A stretch of 64,000 nucleotides of DNA from Galeruca laticollis (GCA_963921935.1 OY998175.1:163430809-163494808); one strand, 5' to 3'. Positions 21,745 through 33,008 are shown, numbered from the stretch's first letter. Notes: generated from the sequence alone by a model not told the origin. Numbers and translations: made by a program.

Positions 21745-22413
21745 TCACTTAAGAAGACAGTTTATTAGTGGAGAATTCCCTAGATTTAACTGTTCATTGA
21801 CAACTTCATATTGTGGGTTTCTTAAATGTCTTCTAATTTCCAGTTCTTCAAGGAAATCCAGTTCTTGTTTCTTTTCACAAATATGCAGCACTTCTAGTTC
21901 TGTGTTAGGTGTCAATGAATGATTGGTGTCAAGTAGATGTTTTGCGTAGTGGGATTTATCTGGTTGTTTTAATCTGTAAGCTCGTAAGTGCTCACTGTAT
22001 CGTATTTCAAAATTCCTAAGGGTCTGACCCAAATAGACAGCATTACATTCTGGACATTTGAGTTTATATATACCTGACTTCTTTAATAGTGGTATTTTTG
22101 TTTTTACATTTAACAATTTTGTACTAACGTTACTTTCTGTTTTAAAAGAAATTGTTGCATTCGTTGCTGAAGATATTATCTTTGAAATATTATTAGAAAT
22201 ATTTCCTGCATATGTGATGGTTTTATAAGTTTTAATTTCATCAGCTTGCTTAGGATATATTAGTTGTAATGCCACTTTTTTCTCTTTTTTACTAATTAGT
22301 TTATTTATCATATCTAATGGATAACCGTTAGATGTTGCTATTTGTCTAATTGTATTAATCTCTCTATCAAAATTACATTTGTTCATAGGAACTGAAAAAG
22401 CTCTATGTATCAT
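21745..22413 (-). CDS. PLE A2 minus arm: connector plus GIY-YIG endonuclease, intact frame
   Basis: An uninterrupted 222-codon frame starts at a real ATG at 22413 (MIHRAFSVPMNK). The C-terminal half is a GIY-YIG nuclease: GIYKLKCPECNAVYLGQTLR, with the paired Cys (KCPEC) and downstream H.....H (SHYAKHLLDTNH) of the zinc-finger-like insert seen in PLE endonucleases, then a conserved Glu region (LDFLEELEI). In full-length PLEs this domain cuts target DNA to prime reverse transcription. This frame lacks the reverse transcriptase, because the inversion junction cuts it off 27 bp upstream of the ATG. Confidence 0.85.
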   Translation of the reverse strand: MIHRAFSVPMNKCNFDREINTIRQIATSNGYPLDMINKLISKKEKKVALQLIYPKQADEIKTYKTITYAGNISNNISKIISSATNATISFKTESNVSTKLLNVKTKIPLLKKSGIYKLKCPECNAVYLGQTLRNFEIRYSEHLRAYRLKQPDKSHYAKHLLDTNHSLTPNTELEVLHICEKKQELDFLEELEIRRHLRNPQYEVVNEQLNLGNSPLINCLLK

Positions 22414-22439
22414 TGAATTATATGCTGCTAGTCTGTGTG

Positions 22440-23056
22440 AGATTAATACAATTAGACAAATAGCAACATCTAACGGTTATCCATTAGATATGATAAATAA
22501 ACTAATTAGTAAAAAAGAGAAAAAAGTGGCATTACAACTAATATATCCTAAGCAAGCTGATGAAATTAAAACTTATAAAGCCATCACATATGCAGGAAAT
22601 ATTTCTAATAATATTTCAAAGATAATATCTTCAGCAACGAATGCAACAATTTCTTTTAAAACAGAAAGTAACGTTAGTACAAAATTGTTAAATGTAAAAA
22701 CAAAAATACCACTATTAAAGAAGTCAGGTATATATAAACTCAAATGTCCAGAATGTAATGCTGTCTATTTGGGTCAGACCCTTAGGAATTTTGAAATACG
22801 ATACAGTGAGCACTTACGAGCTTACAGATTAAAACAACCAGATAAATCCCACTACGCAAAACATCTACTTGACACCAATCATTCATTGACACCTAACACA
22901 GAACTAGAAGTGCTGCATATTTGTGAAAAGAAACAAGAACTGGATTTCCTTGAAGAACTGGAAATTATAAGACATTTAAGAAACCCACAATATGAAGTTG
23001 TCAATGAACAGTTAAATCTAGGGAATTCTCCACTAATAAACTGTCTTCTTAAGTGA
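22440..23056 (+). CDS. PLE A2 plus arm: GIY-YIG endonuclease, intact frame
   Basis: The mirror copy of 21745-22413, open from the junction at about 22440 to the TAA at 23054-23056. It differs by only a few residues (for example EIIRHL for EIRRHL and a Lys/Thr-to-Ala change), and all GIY-YIG and zinc-ligand residues visible in the other arm remain. The frame extends leftward through the junction to 22379 by reading antisense into the other arm, which is fortuitous. No own ATG is placed to start it. Confidence 0.8.
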
Positions 23057-23308
23057 TAATTGTAAAGATCAGCAGATATAGTTTTCCTGGTTTTCTATAT
23101 CATTGCACAGTTATACTGATCTTAATTGGAAAAATGATATCCAGGATATCACCATAGGGCTAATAATATCTAAGCTTCAATATTTGTAATATCACATCTT
23201 CTTCTTTTTCTATAAACATATATTAAGCCAATCACAAGTTAGGTTACTTCTTGGTCTAGCCAAAAATATAACTACTAAACATCAGGTAGGCATAAAATGA
23301 AATGTAAC

Positions 23309-23364
23309 TTCTGTCATTCTGACGATGATATTGATTTATCGAAACAATTGTCAATTTTTTAGAA
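23309..23364 (+). ncRNA. Hammerhead-ribozyme-like motif (A2 plus arm)
   Basis: Core CTGACGA at 23319-23325, one unpaired T, stem II GATA/TATC (23327-23330 with 23337-23340), GAAAC at 23341-23345, loop AATT, GTC at 23350-23352. Predicted cleavage is after 23352. Helix I can form from ATT/AAT next to the core plus TTCT/AGAA outside an internal loop. Helix III is only two pairs (A-U, C-G), the minimal type known from Penelope-like elements, where dimers are thought to help cleavage. Confidence 0.65.
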
Positions 23365-23481
23365 TTTTCAATAACTTGTATTATATTGTGGAATTAACTA
23401 GAGACCTTGAGTTTCATTTAAAAACACTAATATGAGCATATTCCACGAAGTAAGGGTCGAGACAGTCAATTACCTTTTATG

Positions 23482-24440
23482 TATCTTAAAATACGTTTAA
23501 GGCATTGCCACAATTCTCTATTATTTTTATATTGATATCTACTTAATAAATTAATGGCTGTACAGATATCTGGTCTTGTACATAACATTACATATATTAA
23601 ACAACCTATTAAATTTCCACAAGGTGCATCAATATTTATATCGGAATTTAAGTCAACATAATTTAATTTATTGGATAATGGCGTATCAACTGGCTTAGAA
23701 TTGGTCATATTAAATTTATTTAAAACGGTTTTTAAATATGAACTTTGATCTAACGTAATTGTATCTTTATTTCGTTCGACTTTAATACCTAGAAAAAGTT
23801 TTAATTCTTGCATATCTTCCATACTAAACTGATTCTTTGAATACTTTTTAAAACTTATCAAAGTATCTATGTCAGTTGTGGCGATTAATAAATCATCGAC
23901 ATATAATATTACATAGATAATTTTAGCAATGTGACATTTCCATCCATCCATGAAATATAAACAATGGTCTACCGACGAATTTTTAAAGCCATGTTTTTGT
24001 AATATATCGTCAAAACGCATAAACCACGTTCGGGCTGCCTGCTTCAAACCATATAATGATTTATTTAATTTACTACAGACTTTGTTTTCTTTAGCTTGAA
24101 ACCAATCGGGTATACGCATATAAATTTCTTCTTTTAAAATGCCATTAAGATAAGCTGTTTTAACATCTATTTGATGTAACAATAAGTTATACTGATTAAA
24201 AATCTAAATGTTGAAATTCGAGCCACTGGTGCTAAAATTTCATCGTGATCTAGTAAATATTTTTACTAAAACCTCTGGCTACTAATCGAGCTTTGTATCT
24301 TTTTGGATTATCAAGAGCGTCATTTTTAATAGTAAAGATCCACTTACAACTATATGCTTTTGTCGACAGGTTTATGGACTATAGTCCATGTTTTATTAAT
24401 TGATGAAGAATTTATTTCTTCCTTTATTGCTTAATTGGAA
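23482..24440 (-). pseudogene. Ty1/copia reverse transcriptase remnant
   Basis: Minus strand 23482-24182 is an open reverse transcriptase: HQIDVKTAYLNGILKEEIYM, SLYGLKQAARTWF and the catalytic LYVDDLLIAT (about 23880-23910), then FLGIKVER and the RPDI box of copia. Upstream, 24190-24440 in other frames gives WIFTIKNDALDNPKRYKARL and VARGF, the start of the copia reverse transcriptase domain, with frameshifts. RNase H continues beyond PLE A2 at 20930-21360. No LTRs were recognised. Confidence 0.87.
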
Positions 24441-26099
24441 TTGATCTAAAATTAATCAAATTCGAGGTTACTTAACAAATTAATATACAGGGTGTTGTTA
24501 AGCACTATAATACGTAACTTTGCTACAATTGAACCGAAGTTATATCTCTTCTGGTTTAGGAGATCCCTATATTAATTAAAAATTGTTTATTTTACTTAGA
24601 TTTTTAGGCTTAGAACACAATACATCAAAAACTCTATATCGCGGTATGATTTGGAGTAGGAATAGGCGTGTATTCTAACTGCATATCCTACTATGTTATA
24701 GATAGACTTCCATCTGTATCGCGATATGATTTGAAGTGTACATACGCGCGTTTCACATATTATACAAATCATACTGCGTTGTAGAATGGCATTAATCTGC
24801 ATAATGGTACAGATCGTAATCACGCCGCCATGTCTGCTTGAGGTCTCAAAAGAAAATAATTTTCTATCCGATTGAAGACAGTCACAGTTTTCAATAAAAT
24901 AACTAGCAACCTAGAAAAAGCCCATATAATAAGCGGGGTTGTGACCAGGAGGTTTCACTGAATCAGTTTCACTGACTTATTACTAATGAAAATAATAATC
25001 AACGGCATTTGTTCACACGGTTCATGTTTTGCTGAATCCATCATATCCAAAATTGCATCAGTTTGCTCATCGAAAAACCATTTTGATCAACATCAACAAT
25101 GTGAACCTACATTCACCCTAACCACAAAATTAGCAAAATTGTACAAAACACTGAAAATAATCTTCTCACATTTCAGTTTCCATTCATTACTCGATATTGA
25201 TCAGTCAAAATGAACAAAAAGTAGAACTGGTTTACACTTTTACTGAAAGTACGAATTACTGATCATTTTTAATGAAAATGTGTTCTGTTGATCATTTTTC
25301 GTTCTGTAACACCACTGAATATACCTGGCGAATTAGCTCATTTTCTTTTTGAAAAAAAAATGTTATCTAAATTCTGGCTGGGGGAAGTGGTAGAGGGGGT
25401 TATTACAAATATTGGAAAAATGAATTAACCAGGTGGGGATTTGCGGGGTGGATTTGAAGGGTGGAAAAGGGGTGGAAAAACACATTATTGCGATGTGCGG
25501 CCAAAGTTGAGGTTTTAGAAAAAAAGTTAAATGTAAAAGTTGTACATCTCAAAAAGGTCTACAGCTCGTATGTGGGTGACTTTTTCACATAACCTCAAAA
25601 TTTCCGAGAAGAACCGACTATTATGTTTTTATTTTTAGTTTCCGCAAAAAATGTTCAGTTTGAATGAATATTTGGAAAAAGGTAGCTTTTATAGTCCCAA
25701 CGGTGAAAAAAAATTCACATTAAAATATTTGTCAAAATCACTTTTTTTCAGACGAAAATTGTACGTAAAAAAATTATCGTAGGTTCCGTGGACTCTCATT
25801 TTTTCCGTTTTTACATCTACTTTCTAAAAAGAATAAAATAGTGATCACAATTGAAAAACTGAAAAATCGTGTTTTTCGAGAACTTATTTTTTATTAATTG
25901 TTGTGAAAAAAATCCAAAAGAGACCGTATAACATTACTTCAATAACAATTTAATTTGCTCACAGTATTATACACAACAAAATAAGTGGGAAGCGTTTAGA
26001 GCTGATGTAATAAAATATGTAGTAATAAATAATAATAATAATAATAATATTTAATAAAATATGTAATAATAGAGCTAAACAGCTGCTTCTAAAACTAAA
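24441..26099. other. AT-rich stretch without recognisable gene
   Basis: It opens with TATACAGGGTGTTG at 24485. It holds a direct repeat pair (ATCGCGGTATGATTTGGAG at about 24638; ATCGCGATATGATTTGAAG at about 24719), a G-rich segment (25376-25480) and an (AAT)n run at 26028-26050. No ORF here resembles a protein I know. Confidence 0.4.
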
Positions 26100-26560
26100 A
26101 TTTTAAAACTAGAATTTTGGAATACATTCGTAGCTATAACAACAAAAAATTAGATTCTAACTATTCAAATCATTCATTAGAAAATCAACACATTTTCGAC
26201 CCAAATTTTGAAATTCTACATGTAGTCGGTAAATCCTTTAGTTTAAATTTATTAGAGGCCCTTGAGATTCATAAAAATAAATATTTAGTTAACTTTCTTA
26301 ACGACCAAATAGATATCAATCACTCTCCTTTATTAAACCTTTTTATCTAGAAGATAGCTTAGGAATGTTTGTAGTGAATGAATTTCCAGGTAATTTATTT
26401 GTTAACATTAGTAAATAGAATTCTGTATTTATGCACTGTATATATTAAAACATTTTTATATTATAACTTCATTCGTTTTGAGAAAGCTACTGTGTTAGTG
26501 AAACGCGTCAACCAGTTTAAATTGAACATTAGTTCAAATAAATGAAATTTTAAACAAATT
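26100..26560 (+). mobile_element. 5'-truncated Penelope-like element, family D
   Basis: The coding end at 26117-26350 matches the C-terminus of a PLE GIY-YIG endonuclease: SNHSLENQHIF, NLLEALEIHKN, LNDQIDINHSPLLNL. It aligns with ...LDFLEELEIRRH... and NEQLNLGNSPLINCLLK of family A but is clearly another family. The 3' tail has a hammerhead-like relic (about 26470-26512). Confidence 0.65.
26468..26515 (+). ncRNA. Degenerate hammerhead-like motif in PLE D tail
   Basis: TTGAGAA stands where CTGANGA is expected (two mismatches), then an unpaired A, stem GCTA/TAGT with a six-base loop, GAAAC, GC, GTC. The layout is identical to family A, including the one unpaired base before stem II, but the core is damaged. 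Confidence 0.4.
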
Positions 26561-26576
26561 ATATTGTTTTATTTCA

Positions 26577-27335
26577 TCATTTAAATTTGTATGTCAATAA
26601 TCCGAGGCTTTTGGTAATTTCATTAATTTGTTGGTCCCACCTGAGATACGGGTCAATAATAACACCCAAATATCTTATTTTGTCAGTGTGTTTTATTGTT
26701 TTCCTCAAATCTTCATCATCCAAAGTTAGCTTTCGAAATGGGGGTAGGTTTACATTGTAACTCGAACAAGGTACGTAAAATGTTTTTTCAAAATTCATTG
26801 TAAGTCATTTGTGATTGAGCCAGTTTACGATACCTTTCAAATCAGTTCCCATTTTCCTTTTTAGCTCATCCCAATTTTCGGCACTATACAGAATGGCAGT
26901 GTCGTCTGCGAAACTGATTATCTGTCCCGTAATTTTGTGAAAAGTAAGTAGATTATTTATATATAGGGAGAATAATACTGGTCCAAGTACTGTCCCCTGT
27001 AGCACCCCAAATTTGATATTTTTTCTTCACTAAGCAAGCTGCCTATTTTCAGACGTTGTTTAGGACAATTTAGATAACTTGCCATACGCCTCAATGCTAC
27101 ACCTCGTATACCTGCATCCCGCAAGGCATCCAACAACTGCGCATGACTGACAGTGTCAAACGCCTTTGCAAGATCCAGAAACACACAAGATGTTGGTTTA
27201 CTCTCATCCAATAATTTGTAAATACCTCCGACTAGCTTCGAAATTGCATCGTTAGTAGACAAATTTTCTCTAAAACCCAATTGTAAGGGCGAAATTACAC
27301 TATTTTTAATAAAGAAGTTGCTTAATGTACATTTT
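26577..27335 (-). pseudogene. LINE reverse transcriptase remnant (CR1/Jockey-like), C-terminal part
   Basis: Minus-strand frames give FIKNSVISPLQLGFRENLST, FLDLAKAFDTVSHAQLL (catalytic Asp), QGTVLGPVLFSLYINNL and SFADDTAILY (catalytic FADD, about 26890-26920), then IRYLGVIIDPYLRWD. The frame changes around 27000, where VPQGT is expected and CYRGQ/LQGT are seen. The N-terminal reverse transcriptase part is at 30828-31320, on the other side of a Harbinger element. Confidence 0.83.
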
Positions 27336-27542
27336 AATAGAGAGTTATTGCAAACTTGCAAAATGTATACCGTATACTTTATACCTTAGCGCTATGGCGA
27401 TGTAAGGTATACATGAAAATGTGAGTTATTGCATGCTAATGGTGGGGTGTCATGTCAACTGTCAAAATATAATAGTGGAATTATTTTATTGGATTGGATA
27501 TTGGGCTTGAGTTGATGATAGAAAAGTATTTTTCAAAAAATT

Positions 27543-28745
27543 ATGGAAGAACTTTTGAATGTTTTTGTTGAGGAAGAACATGAAGATGAAGACATAGAGG
27601 AAGCCGTATTATTTCACCTTATCAATCATATGGAAGGTCGACGAAGAAATATGTATGATCGCCTCAATTTACAGATAATGTTACCCAGTTATATAAAATC
27701 TAATTTCCGATTTAAAAGAGAACACATTGTATTGTTAGCAGAAAGGCTTAGGTTACCAGCTGTAATTAGAACAAGAACGAGAAATGTTGTATCAGGTTGA
27801 TTTTCTCCTAATAATAGTAAATAAATACCTATTACTCCTAATTTCGTGTTACAGGAGTTGAAGGATTGTGCATTTTGCTTAGAAGATTAGCTTATCCAAA
27901 TAGATTGAAGGACTTGGAAAAAATATTTGGTCTAAGTGCACAATCAATTTCCCAAATATCGAATAAACTTGCTACCCTAATTTTGGCAAATTTTGGACAT
28001 GTTTTGGAGAATTTAGATAATGTATTATGACTAAATAGAGAACGCCTGATTACATATTCCCAGGTGAAAACTTTGTTTTATGTTTAAGTGGCAAGTACAA
28101 TATTGTACATTAATTTAATGTTACAGGCAATAACTAATGCAGGTGCTCCAATAAGGAACTGTTGGGGCTTCATTGATGGAACTGTCAGAGCTATATGTCG
28201 ACCAAAACGATATCAACAGTAATATTATTCTGGACACAAGAGATTGCATTGTGTTAAGTATCAGTCGGTGATTACTCCAGATGGAAATGTAATCAATTTA
28301 AATGGAGCTTATCCAGGAAGAAATCATGATGCAGCCATTTTTAGAGATTCGGAAATATATGACCAATTACAAAGAAACGTAGTATTTCACAATGGGCAAT
28401 ATGTGTTGTATGGAGATCAAGGTTATGGTATAAGAGAACTGTTACTTGTTCCATATGCCAATCCTGTTACAGAGGAGCAGTAAAACTTCAATACAGCAAT
28501 GAGTAGTCTTAGGGTCAGCGTGGTATGGGGTTTTCAAAAAGTGATCAGTGAGTTTGCTTTTGTAGACTTCAAAAAAAAATCAGAAACTATTACTTCAGGA
28601 CGTGGAGAATTTCTATAAAGTTGCAGTTTTATTAACAAATTGTCATAGTTGTCTGTACAGAAACCAGACATCTTTTTATTTTCGTGTTATTCCACCAAGT
28701 TTGGAGGAATACCTTTCATACATTTTTAGAAGAAATGTGTGAAGA
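27543..28745 (+). pseudogene. Harbinger DDE transposase, three exons, inactivated
   Basis: Exon 1 (27543 to about 27797) starts MEELLNVFVEEEHEDED and contains DRLNLQIMLPSYIKSNFRFK. A GT-AG intron ends in TTACAG at about 27854. Exon 2 (to about 28062) has LRRLAYPNRLKDLEKIFGLS (HTH-like). A second intron ends in GTTACAG at about 28125. Exon 3 holds the catalytic core: GFIDGTVRAICRP (first Asp), AYPGRNHDAAIFRDS (second Asp), LYGDQGYG and then MSSLRVSVVWGFQKV. The position of the catalytic Glu (normally VEWGF) reads VVWGF. In-frame stops occur at about 28028, 28219 and 28481. Confidence 0.85.
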
Positions 28746-28782
28746 CTCGTTAGACGCTGTGGTGTCACACAATTACAAATTG

Positions 28783-28957
28783 TAAAAATGACCTCTTCAT
28801 CTCACACACTCTTCACACCTACATACGTATTTTGATAACTAAGTTATCATCATCAGTAGGAAATCTACTCACTCGGAGAGTGATATTGATAACTTAGTTA
28901 TCAAAATATGTATTTAGGTGTGAAGTGTAGTGTGGTGAAGGTGTCATTTTTAAAATT
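28783..28957. repeat. Fold-back repeat inside the Harbinger
   Basis: Two inverted arms of about 65 bp (28783-28850 and about 28885-28957) surround a 35-bp centre. The best part is TTTTGATAACTAAGTTATCA on the left against TGATAACTTAGTTATCAAAA on the right. It lies after the transposase and may be a small MITE or a hairpin. Confidence 0.75.
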
Positions 28958-29250
28958 TTTAATACAAGAAATGTAATAAATAAAAATATATGTTCTTATG
29001 TATATGTTTTATTTCTCACTCTTATCTTCTGTCTATGATGAAACACTGGTAAATAAATTGAAAATACCAAAGCCTGTTAAAAATAATAGCTATTTGTGTA
29101 AGACACAAGTGACACGCGAGATACGGAAAAAACACTGTACATGCTCAATTACAATATACATAAAAAATAAAACTACATTAAAAAAACTTTGTCCAAGATC
29201 TATTCATATTATTTTATGTGCAATAACTTGTCAATCAGATTTTGCTGAAA

Positions 29251-30496
29251 TTAAAAATTTTGTTGCAGCTGCTTTCTTCCAGACCGTTCTACTGCATGCC
29301 TCTCCTGATCCATTTGCCACCTAACTTGCCTCTCAGCACTTTCTGCAGATAATTTCTGCTCACCTAAAACCAACCGCCTCTCTTCCAATGCAATTTTTTT
29401 TCTTCTAATGCAATTTTCCTTTCTTCTAATGCAATTTTCCTTTCTTCCAATTGCAATTCTCGATTTCTTATTTCGAGTTGTTGTTCGTGCTTAGTACTCA
29501 AGTAATCAAGTGCTCCTTTTTTTAAAGGGTAACGTTTGGCACGAATTTGGGAAGGCACTACAAGAAAAAAATAATTAAAACATATTAAGTTACAGATATA
29601 TCGGGGAACTTTTTATTTCAACCAAATGTGATGTCATTGTTTGAATAATTTAACAGTATTGAAATAACTATATTGTGGTTACACACATTATTTTTATCAT
29701 TTAGTTATTCATTTTATTCACACATTTGGGGCACGAATGACAAAGTTCTACTTACAAATAATATATGGCTTACCTAAAATTTTTCTCTTCGGAGTGACCT
29801 TTGTTGTGGTACAGGAATCTTTTGTAGGAGGATCGACATCAATATGTTCTATTATTTCTTGGTTTTCTTCAACCACATCATGATTAATCTCAACAAATTC
29901 CTCACTTATAACATTATGTTCTCTATCTAATGCATCTAGAATAAAAGTTTATTATAGCAAGTTAATTTATATTTTTCATTAATTTCGAAAAATTTACTAT
30001 ACATAATAGCTCAGATTACCTGAATATACTAAAGCATCTACTTACAATCATGATCATTGCTTGCTGCCCAGAGATCCCTATCTAACTGCTCTTTCACCGA
30101 AGAATCCTTCGTATTGCATTCCTTTGTATTACTATGACGAAATTGCTGCATCAAATCAAATATATTTTGCAACAAATCTTCCTTTTCTGTATGAATTTCT
30201 TCAATACCTGACCTAACATGAACATATGCAACTATAAAATTATATCCTTTGTGAAAATGTGCACATCAAACGTACTTAGCTCTATTCGTTCTCTCTTCCT
30301 TGATCCATTTGAGGACCAGATTGTTTGCATGGCTTTTTATGGCCCTCAGTGCAAAATGTTTGCCAGTAATTGAATTTAAATTTTGTTGCACATTTGTCCA
30401 TTGAGTTGGGTTTTCCAATGGATTGCAACTAACGATTTCTCGTAACAATATTAAAATATCGTTTTGAGAAAATCGAACTCGTTTTAGATTCTCCAT
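29251..30496 (-). pseudogene. Harbinger Myb/SANT-like DNA-binding protein, four exons
   Basis: Exon 1 starts at the ATG at 30496 (MENLKRVRFSQNDIL) and carries a Myb/SANT-like trihelix with WTNVQQNLNSITGKHF and ALRAIKSHANNLVLKW; its donor is GTACGT at about 30275. Exon 2 spans about 30045-30224, exon 3 about 29777-29941 (acidic; ends TTTKVTPKRKIL), exon 4 from about 29559. Each junction has GT-AG on the minus strand. Exon 4 is a Lys/Glu-rich coiled coil with repeats of LEERKIA. A T8 run at 29394-29401 has shifted the frame; in the next frame the coiled coil continues (LVLGEQKLSAESAERQVRWQ) to a stop at 29251. Such proteins help the Harbinger transposase enter the nucleus and bind DNA. Confidence 0.72.
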
Positions 30497-30827
30497 AACG
30501 CAATTACCAAAATAATTAAACAATACCAAATAACAACTGTGAACTGCTGACTGATTTTACTTTCTCTAAGGCTGACTACTTCGCAAAATACTATCTGTCA
30601 AGTCTGAGACTGCTAGATACACAGAACTATCTAACTTATCACGAAACAATAAAATTACACAGCATAGAACACCAAATATATATAACGTATAGGGTTTAAG
30701 GCTCCTCCTTATTCCTTAGATATAGCGTTCGACGTTATACCTTACAAATCTTTATTTACTGTTACGCATGCGTAAATGTCATTGTAAGGCATACCGTATA
30801 CTCCAGATGATGTGCAATAACTCTAAT

Positions 30828-31320
30828 GTCTTCTCACTCACTTTAGCAATTGATGTAATCAAAGAAATTGGGCGGTAGTTGGATGTTTTACATTTATACC
30901 CTTTTTGAACAATGGAGTTACTATCGATATTTTGAACTCTGCATGACATGCACCAGTTCCATATATTTCATTTATTAAATGTTCTAGTTGTTTAAATATT
31001 TCTACTGATACTGCTTGTAAAGTCTCTGCAGTGATATTGTCTATGCCTGGGGATTTATTTATTTTCAATGAATTTATTTTGTTTAGTATTTCTTTTTCTG
31101 TTACGGGCTGTAGAAACAGACTATTTCCTATGGAGGTTCTTTTTGGGAGGGTTCCAGATGGTTTCTCTATTTTACCAGCATATGTTTCACCAACATCGAC
31201 AAAATATTCATTGAAAACATTTGCGACTGACTTTTCATCAGATATTAATTAATTGTCTTTTGTAAGTATTTGTTTTACAGTCTCAGACTTTTTTGTTTTT
31301 GTTGAGTTTACAATCTTCCG
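30828..31320 (-). pseudogene. LINE reverse transcriptase remnant, N-terminal part
   Basis: The minus strand encodes INKSPGIDNITAETLQAV and ISIVTPLFKKG, followed in another frame by SNYRPISLITSIAKVSEK, the opening motifs of a non-LTR reverse transcriptase. The next residues are on the far side of the Harbinger at 26577-27335. Further 5' (to about 31320) there is only fragmentary similarity. Confidence 0.78.
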
Positions 31321-32640
31321 TATCGATATCGTGTAGTTAGGTCTGAAAACGCCCTTTCCTCGTGTCGGCGTGCTGATAGGGGTTTTTTAACGCTACGGGT
31401 GATAGTTTTATATTAAAAAACAACAAACAAATAGTATAACATATTATTATGGCGATTAACTTTAAATGCGATGTGGTGACGCCTATAGAACAAGTCTAAT
31501 CAAAACCTTGTATTGGGGACAACACAACAATGACAACAACAGGAACAAAATATTAGGAGAAAAAAGCTGGATGGAAATATCTCGGAACTGTACTGTTCAA
31601 TATATTTTTGGTGTGTGGAAGATCAATAGCCGATATCGTGTCGCTGTCGTGTCGGTATCGTGTTGTTAGGTCTGAAAACGCCCATTCAGTTAAATTGATT
31701 CAGAGAAACCTACTGGTCAGAACCCCGCTATAGGCTTGTGATGATTTATTGTATCAAAGGCATTTGAATAATACGAAGTTTATTATTTTTACTATTGCTC
31801 TCGTTATCAAACGAAATATATTTAACTTATTACGAATATTATAAATATCGCCTTTCATGGGTCAAATTGAATCTTGCTCATTTATGAAAAACGTGTACGT
31901 GCCGTGACTGATGTAACTTCTTTGAAAGCTTCGATGGAACAGACATTAATTATAAATGTCTCCAGATAAACAAACACCCAATTAAGAATGTTTATGTTAA
32001 GTTTTACGAATTATGTTTTTATGGAAAAATTATTATTGATTATTGGATTCATAAGTGGTTTCAATTTAGATACTTTTAACTGACATTACAACAAATAATA
32101 TTTTTCATTTTGATATTTATTCATTGTTTTATGAATAAGCCATGAAAATCATTCTCTTACAGCATGGTGGAGAATCTGGGGGTTTTGACCTCGAACTTTT
32201 GTTACAGTGAATGAATTTGTGTGGTCGAGGGGGGTTTTGTTTTTTATACTATAAAGTGTCTAGTTTACCCAACATTTTTTTATGCTTTTGATTTTTTTAT
32301 TATTTAGACAAAAACTATAAAAAATTAATTATATTTAATAGTTTTTTCGTAGCATAGTTCTTTTTACCATTTATGCAGAAAATACTATTGGTCATATTAC
32401 ATCTGGACGGGGGTATGCTAGAGCAGTACGTTCTTATACAAGTACTTACAGCAAGCTTTATGAGAATCAATTTTTGAAAATCTTAAGGAGCACAATAAGG
32501 AATTCGAAAATGTACTAAATAATGAAGAACAGTCTATAATTTATGAAATGTTTGACTATACTGAAATAACTCAAAACCCATATTTTCGAATCCTTGCTGT
32601 CAAAACTTTGCATTACTTATTATGGAATGGTTACAGGATT
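31321..32640. other. Gap with a direct repeat pair, no recognised gene
   Basis: GTTAGGTCTGAAAACGCCC occurs at about 31336 and again at about 31668, each preceded by GTGT.G and TATCG-rich sequence. The 330 bp between them hold short, unrecognised frames. From 32400 to 32640 a plus-strand frame reads NEEQSIIYEMFDYTEI and FRILAVKTLHYLLWNGYR, which might be a gene fragment, but I do not recognise it. Confidence 0.4.
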
Positions 32641-32654
32641 GCTGCCGACCGTAT

Positions 32655-32656
<2 letters not shown>

Positions 32657-32689
<33 letters not shown>
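32657..32689. repeat. (GA)n microsatellite
   Basis: About 16 GA units at the presumed 3' end of the minus-strand Jockey-like LINE. Confidence 0.95.
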
Positions 32690-32691
<2 letters not shown>

Positions 32692-33008
32692 GCGTATGAA
32701 TTTTGTTGGATTGGGAATGTTTGTTGGTAGAATTGTTCTTTTCTTGTTGGTGCCCTGGTGTAGGATAGGTTTCCTCTTCAGGGCTGGGTTGGGGGTGTGT
32801 TGGGTGGTTTAGTGCGCGTTGATTGAGAAATTTAATTGGAGGTAGAAAAATGTCTGGAAGAATTTTTTTTGAAAAGGTGACTAGTAAAGATTTTTTAATG
32901 AAATTGACTGTCTCGACCCTTACTTCGTGGAATATGCTCATATTAGTGTTTTTAAATGAAACTCAAGGTCTCTAGTTAATTCCACAATATAATACAAGTT
33001 ATTGAAAA

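Larger units (their letters stand above)
21371..23470. mobile_element. Penelope-like element A2, near-perfect inverted pair
   Basis: TACCTTTTATG lies on both sides (21360-21370 and 23471-23481), an 11-bp target duplication within copia sequence. The minus arm (21371 to about 22439) and plus arm (about 22440-23470) mirror each other with few differences, so the insertion is a palindrome of about 1 kb per arm. Each arm holds the connector and GIY-YIG endonuclease and a hammerhead-like tail, but no reverse transcriptase core. The extra 45-bp end segment (GTAAGGGTCGAGACAGT) is only on the right. Confidence 0.9.
27339..30824. mobile_element. PIF/Harbinger transposon with both genes, inserted in a LINE
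   Basis: The ends are imperfect inverted repeats starting AGAG(AG)TTATTGCA and sharing a GTATACC/GGTATAC core about 30 bp in. AAT flanks both sides (27336-27338 and 30825-30827); shifting by one base gives TAA, so a 3-bp duplication fits PIF/Harbinger either way. LINE coding sequence continues on both flanks (AKVSEKT on the right, SLLKCTLSNFFIKN on the left). It encodes a plus-strand transposase and a minus-strand Myb/SANT-like protein, the two-gene layout of autonomous Harbingers, plus a fold-back insert at 28783-28957. Confidence 0.85.

Noticed and set aside
22379..22440. Fusion start of the plus-arm endonuclease ORF across the A2 junction
   Set aside because: The first 20 residues come from reading the other arm in antisense; no evidence of a real start.
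32594..32941. ORFs with Glu-Arg or Leu-Ser repeats
   Set aside because: Translations of the (GA)n tract.
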